Shown here: one piece after another, positions 1 through 5,387 of the stretch
How the letters are laid out: every line of letters starts with the position of its first letter
Position numbering within the stretch: the first letter of the stretch is position 1
Origin: Caldithrix sp.
Lineage (GTDB): Bacteria; Zhuqueibacterota; Zhuqueibacteria; Oceanimicrobiales; Oceanimicrobiaceae
Direction of reading: 5' to 3'
Length of the DNA: 33,545 nt
NCBI GenBank assembly: GCA_004356825.1
Contig: SMXC01000196.1
Location: forward strand, 1-33,545
The notes under the pieces: generated by a model
Told to the model about the DNA's origin: nothing
The model's database searches: none
Seen by the model: the letters and a program-made list of their open reading frames with translations, nothing else
Program-made: the position numbers and the translations under genes

Positions 1-460
1 ATAAATTAAAAGATAAAAAACAACCTTTGATGTTTGGTGTGTCCATTAAATCCGGTACAATTCAGATTCGTGGCCGCTATCCGGTTCGTATCTCATGTCA
101 ACTGATAGCTCATTGACATGCCTGGGCTTGGTTTCCCGGTGGGCCCTGCCGGGCTTAACACGAAATTCAACATCGCATGATTAAGCAGATCTCCCCGGAT
201 AAGAACATGAACTTTCACAGCACAACCGCATCATTTACCGTATCCATTGAACTCAGGGCTTTGTTATCAATGGCTAACTTCCCCATGGACTCGGCCTTCT
301 ATGATGTTTCTGTTCGTCGGCTTACTGTTTTGCTACAGGCTTCCTTCCCACAGAACCTCGCGGCACCGCAGTTGCCTTTTGCTAATAGTTTCTGTACTTT
401 AAAACATACAGGAGTTCACCTATAGGGGACTTACACCCCATTAGTTCATGCCCATGCCGG
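1..460. other. Non-coding leader of the cassette array, function unknown
   Basis: No convincing gene is present. The 82-residue ORF in the track has no ribosome binding site and no family-like pattern. The stretch is rich in short self-complementary segments, for example GGGG-acttaca-CCCC near 425-439 and GCCC-atgcc-GGGC near 450-462, which run directly into the attC-like site. It may be an old gene remnant, a structured RNA or the body of an upstream ORF-less cassette. I cannot assign it. Confidence 0.3.
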
Positions 461-519
461 GCGTACACAAAAAAATCAAGCCGACGCAAAAAACGCGCGG
501 CTTATTTTTGCGTTAGCGC
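461..519 (+). other. attC recombination site (integron cassette)
   Basis: This reads as a short attC of the roughly 60-bp class. It has an outer R''-like box (GCGTACA), an inner L'' box CAAGCCGACGC, a short A-rich loop, an L' box GCGCGGCTTA, and an outer R' box GTTAGCG. The L''/L' boxes pair except for one unpaired A, the extrahelical base that is a hallmark of attC folding. The inner boxes match, from memory, those of the aadA-type attC. Integrase cleavage is expected between G512 and T513. The imperfect R'' box is the weak point. Confidence 0.75.
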
Positions 520-558
520 ACATTGTGAATAACTTTATTTCAGGAAAAGAATCAAAAA

Positions 559-1086
559 GTGGTTTTTGAACTCCAACCAACCTTGAAAGGCGATCTCCTT
601 GAACTCAGACCGCTTCAAGCTACGGATTTAGGTGATCTTTTCGCCGTAGCTGCAGATCCGCTCATCTGGGAGCAACATCCAGTCAAAGATCGCTACCAGA
701 AGAAGGTCTTTGAAGATTTCTTTCGTGAGTCATTAGAATCGGGTGGGGCGCTGATTGCTATTGACAATAAGGATAGTAAAGCTATTGGGTCGTCCAGATT
801 TCATGGATATGATCGCAATCAGAACGAAGTCGAAATTGGTTGGACCTTCTTGGCTCGGTCGCATTGGGGCGGCGTCTATAACAGAGAAATGAAACAACTC
901 ATGCTACAGCACGCCTTTAGATTTGTAGGCAGCGTGGTCTTCCTGGTTGGCACCCAGAATTTACGCTCTCAGCAGGCTGTCGAAAAAATCGGCGGTGTTT
1001 GTGTTGGGACAAGACCTGACGCAGGTGGTCATGATAGTCTCGTCTATCAAATCACCGATTCAGGTTTTCTGGGATGGCGCACCTGA
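559..1086 (+). CDS. GNAT family N-acetyltransferase (cassette gene)
   Basis: A 175-residue protein of the RimJ/RimL-like GNAT branch (Acetyltransf_3 type), expected to transfer an acetyl group from acetyl-CoA to an amine; the substrate cannot be read from sequence. The N-terminus has the usual LRPLQATDLGDLF strand-helix, the middle has EIGWTFLARSHWGG, and the acetyl-CoA region NLRSQQAVEKIGG lies near residues 134-146. Its length is normal for a single GNAT domain. The start is GTG; an AGGA lies about 13 bases upstream, so initiation is weakly supported, but no better start exists after the attC site. Its position directly behind an attC fits the frequent presence of small acetyltransferases in integron cassettes. 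It appears intact. Confidence 0.85.
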   Translation: MVFELQPTLKGDLLELRPLQATDLGDLFAVAADPLIWEQHPVKDRYQKKVFEDFFRESLESGGALIAIDNKDSKAIGSSRFHGYDRNQNEVEIGWTFLARSHWGGVYNREMKQLMLQHAFRFVGSVVFLVGTQNLRSQQAVEKIGGVCVGTRPDAGGHDSLVYQITDSGFLGWRT

Positions 1087-1113
1087 AGGTGTTATTTCAT
1101 CTATGAGAGTCAG

Positions 1114-1217
1114 CCGGGCGCGGGTGCCCCTGACATCAAAGAGACTTTTGTGGCACGTGCCACAAAAAAAAGGCTGTGTAAGTTGTGTCAACGTGATGAC
1201 AAGGGCACCCGCCGCGG
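1114..1217. repeat. Long GC-rich inverted repeat with central palindrome
   Basis: The arms CCGGGCGCGGGTGCCC..TGACATCA (1114-1138) and TGATGACAAGGGCACCC.. (1194-1217) are largely complementary. A perfect palindrome sits near the centre, with GTGGCACGTGCCAC as its core and T and A runs outside (1146-1167). It could fold into a large branched stem and may end transcription of the acetyltransferase gene. A relative lies at 2184-2270. Confidence 0.6.
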
Positions 1218-1325
1218 TATCAATATAACATGCTTTGAGCTGCATATTTCAAAATTACACTTAAAAAAATACTTTAAAAAAGCTCGGGGATTAATACCCA
1301 TAGCTTGGGATGAGGTCGCGGCTTG
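1218..1325. other. Short AT-rich spacer, nothing recognised
   Basis: Part of the 486-base stretch between the acetyltransferase and the cupin gene. The 77-residue ORF covering it runs through both flanking inverted repeats, lacks a ribosome binding site and has no family-like features, so I do not call it. Confidence 0.4.
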
Positions 1326-1456
1326 GTCCAACAAGATTTTATGCGTAATTGAGCAGTCGCGCCTAAACGTTTGTGATAAATGAAAGTATGGAGATTAAAC
1401 GCAACGAAGGTGGTATGCGTTTGGCTCAACTACGCATAAAATCCTTAATGTTGGCC
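1326..1456 (+). other. Possible long attC site
   Basis: A 131-base inverted repeat. The left arm GATTTTATGCGTAATTGAGC (1335-1354) is nearly perfectly matched by GCTCAACTACGCATAAAATC (1424-1443). The outer ends GTCCAAC (1326-1332) and GTTGGCC (1450-1456) resemble the RYYYAAC / GTTRRRY boxes, with one consensus violation in the right box. Length and orientation fit an attC closing the acetyltransferase cassette. The stem is longer and more regular than usual, so an unrelated palindromic element is the alternative. Confidence 0.4.
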
Positions 1457-1516
1457 GCCACATCGCTTATCAGGCCAAAGGGAGGTAGATACTGTACTGC
1501 TGGATTTGCTGAAACG

Positions 1517-1533
1517 GCCAGCTTTCAAAGCTG
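1517..1533. repeat. Short perfect hairpin before the cupin gene
   Basis: CCAGCTTT-c-AAAGCTGG can form an 8-bp stem with a single central base, about 40 bases upstream of the cupin lipoprotein start. Its role is unknown; it could be part of a 5' leader or a leftover terminator. Confidence 0.4.
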
Positions 1534-1572
1534 GTGCATGCTTTTGCTTGTCTCAAAAAATGGAGGTACACT

Positions 1573-2169
1573 ATGAGTAGTCGAATAGTTTTGCTGTTGT
1601 TTCTTGGCCTTGTAGCAGCCTTAACATTACTTAGTTGTAACAAGGCAGCGGAGAAGCAGTCTGAGGCAAAGTCTGTAGAATCATCAGGGCATCTGTCAAA
1701 ATCATTACCCGTTTACAAAAGAAACTTTTCGGTCGAAGATGCCCGCGCAATGCCTGGTGCTATTCTTAAATTTTTAGCCAGAGGTGAAGATACAGGAGGT
1801 TTGTATGCGTTATTTGAGGCTAAAGCGCTTCCTGGCTTTGAACCGCCACCGCATATCCATACTTATGAAGACGAAACCTATTATATTTTGGCAGGAGAAG
1901 TATGGTTCAAAGTTGGTGAGGAGGAGTTTACTGCGAAAAAAGGGGAGTTCATTTTTTTACCACGTAATGTTAAACACGAGTTTAAAATCATGAGTGAAAT
2001 GCTGCATGTTCATGTAGGACTTTATCCCGCTGGTTTAGACCAATATTTTATTGATTTGACGGTTCCGGTTACTTCCTTTGAAATTCCTCCTCTTGCAACA
2101 GAGCCTCCGCCTCCCGAAGTGATGGAAAGAATGATGAAATTAAATGAACAATATGGCATAATGCATTAA
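1573..2169 (+). CDS. Cupin-domain lipoprotein (cassette gene)
   Basis: I start this at 1573 rather than the ORF-track start at 1534, because GGAGG sits six bases before ATG 1573 and the next residues form a lipoprotein signal peptide ending in LLSC. The mature protein carries one cupin beta-barrel. Metal-binding motif 1 reads PPHIHTYEDETYYILAGEVWF (two His and a Glu), and motif 2 reads GEFIFLPRNVKHEFK, both close to the classic cupin spacing. The C-terminal 50 residues are proline-rich and end in a charged helix. Small single-domain cupins of this kind bind a metal, but many have no defined reaction, so I give no substrate. The attC-like site that follows and the position in the array point to a mobile cassette. 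Confidence 0.85.
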   Translation: MSSRIVLLLFLGLVAALTLLSCNKAAEKQSEAKSVESSGHLSKSLPVYKRNFSVEDARAMPGAILKFLARGEDTGGLYALFEAKALPGFEPPPHIHTYEDETYYILAGEVWFKVGEEEFTAKKGEFIFLPRNVKHEFKIMSEMLHVHVGLYPAGLDQYFIDLTVPVTSFEIPPLATEPPPPEVMERMMKLNEQYGIMH

Positions 2170-2183
2170 GCAATTGAAACTTC

Positions 2184-2270
2184 GCGCGGGTGCCCATGCC
2201 GCAAAATAAGTTGGGTGGCACGCGCCTTTAGTGCCGTGCTTTTGGGGCGCTTGCCACTTGTTTTGGGTGC
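2184..2270. repeat. GC-rich inverted repeat, relative of 1114-1217
   Basis: It opens with GCGCGGGTGCCC (2184-2195), identical to 1118-1129, followed about 31 bases later by GTGGCACGCGCC, which differs at one base from 1150-1161. The arms CCGCAAAATAAGT.. and ..CTTGTTTTGGGTGCGG are imperfectly complementary. It lies directly downstream of the cupin gene, as the first copy lies downstream of the acetyltransferase. Confidence 0.55.
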
Positions 2271-2275
2271 GGACT

Positions 2276-2406
2276 TTCCTAACTTTTCAGTGCCGCCGAC
2301 GCCTTACCGGTAGCGCGATTTCAGAGTTTTGAGGAACGGAAAGTTTAAGTTCATTTTCATAGATCAGTGCTCATGCGTCGGCGCGACTGACCGGGTTGTT
2401 ATATGC
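2276..2406 (+). other. attC recombination site closing the cupin cassette
   Basis: The R''-like box is TTCCTAAC (2276-2283), the L'' box CAGTGCCGCCGACGC starts at 2288, the L' box GCGTCGGCGCGACTG spans 2375-2389, and the R' box GTTATAT spans 2398-2404. The L boxes are complementary over about 14 bases with a small internal mismatch. The last bases (TTATATGC) belong to the next cassette, as expected after integrase cleavage at G/TT. The length of 131 bases is within the attC range. Confidence 0.65.
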
Positions 2407-2467
2407 ATCACAAACGATAGATAATAGCACTATACTATAAAAAAGTGTCTATGACGGAGAATACCTG

Positions 2468-2671
2468 ATGAATAATAAACATCCTTTCGTAAAAATGGGC
2501 TTAATAGGGCTCTCCATATCTCTTGTTCTCAACGTATTTAATCTATACGTGCTAGGGGTTGGTGGTGAAGCTTGGTGGTCACTGTGGTTTCCGAGCTATC
2601 TGGTTTGGCTCGTATTCTTGGTTATTGGTATAGGACTTTCCAAAAAGAACAAAAGTAAGCCGGGTGCATAG
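2468..2671 (+). CDS. Small two-helix membrane protein (cassette gene)
   Basis: A 67-residue hydrophobic protein with two predicted membrane helices, about residues 10-30 (GLIGLSISLVLNVFNLYVLG) and 40-58, and a short basic tail (KKNKSKPGA). A GGAG lies about nine bases before the ATG. I recognise no family. Its reality is supported by context: it fills a cassette whose first bases (TTATATGC) and whose attC start (GCATATAAC) are exact complements, and the stop codon lies two bases before that attC, the tight packing usual in cassettes. Small membrane ORFs of unknown role are common cassette cargo. Confidence 0.65.
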   Translation: MNNKHPFVKMGLIGLSISLVLNVFNLYVLGVGGEAWWSLWFPSYLVWLVFLVIGIGLSKKNKSKPGA

Positions 2672-2673
2672 TA

Positions 2674-2755
2674 GCATATAACATGCGGTTCAACTCAGGA
2701 CAAGACGTATCCAGTTTTTACTATTTCGAAAGTTCGCGTTTTTGTGGGGTTAACC
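2674..2755 (+). other. attC recombination site closing the small membrane-protein cassette
   Basis: The R'' box is GCATATAAC (2674-2682), the L'' region CAACTCAGGACAAGACG, the L' region CGTTTTTGTGGGGTT, and the R' box GTTAACC (2749-2755). A short CGAA-ag-TTCG hairpin forms the tip. The R'' box is the exact complement of the start of its own cassette at 2398-2406. L pairing is only partial, so this site is supported mainly by R'' and by cassette logic. Confidence 0.6.
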
Positions 2756-2798
2756 GCCAGCCGTCAGGTCTTTCCAGGCCACCCAGATCGGATTCAAA

Positions 2799-3516
2799 AT
2801 GGCAAAACACGCTATGCTAGTCCAATCCAACGCCAGAGAGCTGGGGGAGTTGAGCCTTGCAACCGCATTTCATTGGGCGGTCTCGCGCTACCCGTCTCAG
2901 GCTCCGCGGATGCTGTTGCTCTTGCTAGGATGGGCAAGCGTTTGGCTGATCGTTGAGTTTTTGGTCGTGAACATCAGCAGTAGACCGGGTCGTCCGATCT
3001 GGTCAGTGCTCCATCTATCTTACTTTTGGGGAACAGCTTACTGGGAGGCGGCGATCCTTCGAAGTGCACTCGGTGCTTTCGAGAAGGCACCTCAATCCTG
3101 GCGCAGCAAGTTACTCGATCACCGTTTGGCATTAAGGTTTCTAGTCCTCAAGATGTTACTGCTACCGGCAATACTGATTGGAACGGCGCTCCTAGTAGCT
3201 CCGGGGCTTTACTGTATGGCTCGCTTCGGTCCGGCATTATTCTTACGTCGCCCAGGGACAAACCGGGCCCAAGACAGCGCTGAGGCTCAGTAATCAAGTG
3301 ACCCAGGGGAGACGCGGGCATCTGATGCTCATATCCCTCTTCCTCCTGCTTTTCAACATGCTCGGCGCAGCACTATTGGGTCTCGGACTCATCGTCACAG
3401 TTCCAATGAGTATCCTGATATGCGCGCACGTCTGTCGTGATAAGCAATTGATCAACAGGCAAGGCACCAACTACCCGCTCCAGCCGAGATCTGGTAAAGA
3501 TGGCGCAAGAACTTAG
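2799..3516 (+). pseudogene. Frameshifted multi-helix membrane protein (cassette gene)
   Basis: Two ORFs (2799-3293 and 3298-3516) are one gene broken by a frameshift. The first frame gives hydrophobic helices (MLLLLLGWASVWLIVEFLVV and LLPAILIGTALLVAPGLY) and reaches ARFGPALF. Moving to the next frame near 3240 continues as QGQTGPKTALRLSNQVTQG, followed by the helix MLISLFLLLFNMLGAALLG, with no stop until 3516. The joined protein resembles DUF975/GPDP-like integral membrane proteins, where a conserved amphipathic linker (ALRxSxxxTxG) precedes the last two helices. The role in this family is poorly defined. A single indel explains the break; a sequencing or assembly error would look the same. 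No clear attC follows, so the end of the cassette array is undefined. Confidence 0.65.
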
Positions 3517-3521
3517 TAAAG

Positions 3522-3707
3522 ATGATAAATTACAATTCTCTCGGACGAATATTTCATCTATACGCGCAATTTGAGTCGGATCACGACAATCTTGCCAAAG
3601 CCCTGGAATTTTGCCAACAATCATTAGTAACTGGCAAGTTATTTTCTGCCATACTCGATAAAAGCATTCGAGCACAAGCTTTTTGGCAGGAAATTGCAAA
3701 TAACAAG
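3522..3707 (+). pseudogene. Possible TPR gene fragment
   Basis: An 82-residue ORF begins here with NSLGRIFHLYAQFESDHDNLAKALEFCQQSL, which has the spacing of a tetratricopeptide helix pair (G, Y, A and L at the usual positions), then loses resemblance and runs into AT-rich repeat DNA at about 3708. No ribosome binding site is visible. I read it as possible debris of a TPR gene, perhaps the same one whose tail lies at 3946-4185. Low confidence. Confidence 0.25.
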
Positions 3708-3865
3708 ACTCAAAAAACAAATAATAATCAAATTCAAAATATCAATGACCAAAAAATTGCCTATCTATAGGTCGCTTTATAATGGGTTTGTGTTTTAAAA
3801 TTATTGAGATTTGGAATTTATTTGATATTTGGGATTTTGTTTATTGGAATTTCTGGTTTATCCAG
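3708..3865. repeat. AT-rich imperfect inverted repeat
   Basis: The left half (caaataataatcaaattc) and the right half (gaatttatttgatatttggg) are loosely complementary, repeating a degenerate TTTGGAATTT/TTTGGGATTT theme around a short centre near 3765-3790. Elements of this look are common as intergenic stem-loops in several bacterial phyla. The 69-residue ORF at 3782 is only the translation of this repeat. Confidence 0.45.
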
Positions 3866-3945
3866 GTTAGGGTTTTACAAAAAAATCCAACAATTCAGAC
3901 AGGATTGCACACTCAACAAGACATATCGCGGATTTACAACGCGCA

Positions 3946-4185
3946 CCTAGTAAATGTGCTGATTCAGAAAGTAACTACAGAAAGGCAATAGGCATTTACA
4001 AAGCTGACTCTCAAACAAAAACAGGTGACTTGGCAAACGCTCTTCGCGGCTACGCTTTGGTTCTTGAGAAGCGCAGCAAAATTTCGAAGGCCAAAACTGC
4101 CTGGGAGGAGACGAAAGAATTATATCAGGTGTGCAATCTTCAAGCTGGTGTTGATGAGGCGAATCGGAAACTAGATTCGTTGTAA
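3946..4185 (+). pseudogene. 3' remnant of a TPR protein gene
   Basis: Read in the frame ending at TAA 4183-4185, this gives about 80 residues: ..YRKAIGIYKADSQTKTGDL, then ANALRGYALVLEKRSKISKAK, then TAWEETKELYQVCNLQAG and a charged end. This is a clear pair of tetratricopeptide-type helices with the terminal pattern (LANALR..LA..LE..G...A...WEE...LY....) seen at the C-terminus of many TPR proteins. No start codon with a ribosome binding site and no 5' part is present, and upstream DNA is repeat-like, so it is a truncated relic. The ORF track misses it because it has no start codon in this frame. Confidence 0.6.
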
Positions 4186-4251
4186 CGATGAGAATAGTAA
4201 TTCTCATTGACTCAAATCTCGAACGGAAATTGATAAAAGAACAGGCGACAA

Positions 4252-5286
4252 CTACTGAGCAAGAGCTTTCAATTTCTTCAACCGTCGATTCGTCTTTGCC
4301 AATTGCACAAGCAGAGTTTCTAACTGGCTGGTATAAGCCTGGGAGGAGAGTTGCTCTTTCTTCGCTTTTAAATCGTCAACCTGCTGTTCCAAAGCCAATT
4401 TTTCCAATCTCAGACTGTCGGCCGGCGCTTGAGCGCCGGATTTTGCGCGTTGCAAACTCGTTTGCAGTTCAGACGAGAGCCCGGCCAAGTAAACCCGGCT
4501 TGCCCATTTGCCGTCGTCGGCTTCTGCCAAATCCTGGCTACCTTTGCCGTCGCCGTTGTCATCGAGAAGGGGATGCTCGGCGCGCAGCCGGCGCTGATCT
4601 TCGTACCATTTGTCCTGGCTGGTTTTAGCGAATTCAAAGGCCTCCAACATACTCACGCGATTGTCTTTGTTTAAATCTGCTTGATTCGCTGTGAAGGCGT
4701 CTAAAAAAAAATTGGCGAAATTAGTTTCGAAATATTCTCTGCCGCTTTTGGTCGCTGTTATGATCACCCTTTCTTTGCCGCTCAATTTTTTGATAAAGGG
4801 GCCGCTGGCGCTGCTGGTATTCACCAGAATAACCTTCTTAGTTGGGAGTTTAGCCAATAATTGCGCGTAATCGATGGCTTTTAAATCCGGGCCGACCAGA
4901 TTGAATTTGCTCCAGGTGCCGTCAAAGGTGCCGTGGCCGACCATGAAGATAAAAAGTTGATCTTCCGGTTTCATCTTGCCTGCCAGCCGGTTCATGACAT
5001 CACGAACGTTGGCAGCCGTGCACGTCGCCTTGATTTTCAAAGAATCGTAAGCAAGGTCTTCAAACAAATAAAAAACGTTAGCAGATTTATAGTTCAACTC
5101 GTTCACCAACAAGTCATACATACGATTGGTCTGGTCGAAGTATTCTTCGGTGAACTCTTTCTGCCCGCCGATACCGCCGATGATAACTGCGTATCTAGCG
5201 CCGAAATTGATAGCGGATTGAGAATAGAGGATTGAGGATGGAGTCAGTAGAAGTAAAGTAACAAAGTAAAATTTTCGAATATTCAT
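4252..5286 (-). CDS. Secreted caspase-like (clan CD) protein with Ser in place of the catalytic Cys, EF-hand loop and coiled-coil tail
   Basis: A 344-residue exported protein with a signal peptide (residues 1-22, ending ILYSQ). Residues about 30-200 match the C13/caspase-like fold: strand RYAVIIGGIGG, then FIFMVGHGT with the expected catalytic His118, then VILVNTSSASGPF where clan CD peptidases carry the nucleophilic cysteine. Here that position is serine (S158/S159), so the protein may be a pseudo-peptidase or use serine. Residues 204-215 (DLNKDNRVSMLE) form a canonical 12-residue EF-hand/dockerin loop, and DDNGDGKGS at 242-250 is a second partial one. Residues about 270-344 are a strong coiled coil. 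It is the last gene of the MoxR-VWA cluster, 101 bases after the second VWA gene, and is probably periplasmic. The fold is fairly secure; activity is not. Confidence 0.8.
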   Translation of the reverse strand: MNIRKFYFVTLLLLTPSSILYSQSAINFGARYAVIIGGIGGQKEFTEEYFDQTNRMYDLLVNELNYKSANVFYLFEDLAYDSLKIKATCTAANVRDVMNRLAGKMKPEDQLFIFMVGHGTFDGTWSKFNLVGPDLKAIDYAQLLAKLPTKKVILVNTSSASGPFIKKLSGKERVIITATKSGREYFETNFANFFLDAFTANQADLNKDNRVSMLEAFEFAKTSQDKWYEDQRRLRAEHPLLDDNGDGKGSQDLAEADDGKWASRVYLAGLSSELQTSLQRAKSGAQAPADSLRLEKLALEQQVDDLKAKKEQLSSQAYTSQLETLLVQLAKTNRRLKKLKALAQ

Positions 5287-5329
5287 TTCTTAAAGTTCAT
5301 TTTCCAATCAATGATATTTTATATTTGGC

Positions 5330-5378
5330 GTTCAAGTTTTAGCTTGCTGTCTATCAATTTTCAAGCTGAAGCTTGAAC
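5330..5378. repeat. Hairpin repeat of the GAACTACAAAC family
   Basis: GTTCAAG-tttta-GCTTG and CAAGC-tgaag-CTTGAAC form opposing arms in the gap between the caspase-like and VWA genes, followed by ACTACAAAC. The same tail follows hairpins at 19944 (ACTACAAAC) and about 24986 (ACTCCAAAC), so it is one copy of a dispersed repeat. Confidence 0.5.
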
Positions 5379-5387
5379 TACAAACAA

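Noticed and set aside
177-425. 82-residue ORF on + strand
   Set aside because: No ribosome binding site or family pattern; it overlaps stem-loop DNA leading into an attC site.
1150-1383. 77-residue ORF between the acetyltransferase and cupin genes
   Set aside because: Runs through two inverted repeats and has no start signal.
1-3520. Integrase gene or attI site for the cassette array
   Set aside because: No tyrosine-recombinase motifs in any frame; it must lie outside the window if present.
3373-3720. 115-residue ORF on - strand
   Set aside because: Lies opposite the frameshifted membrane-protein gene and has no recognisable features.
3782-3991. 69-residue ORF rich in Trp and Phe
   Set aside because: It is a translation of an AT-rich inverted repeat.
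4188-4628. 146-residue + strand ORF opposite the caspase-like gene
   Set aside because: Shadow of the well-supported - strand gene.
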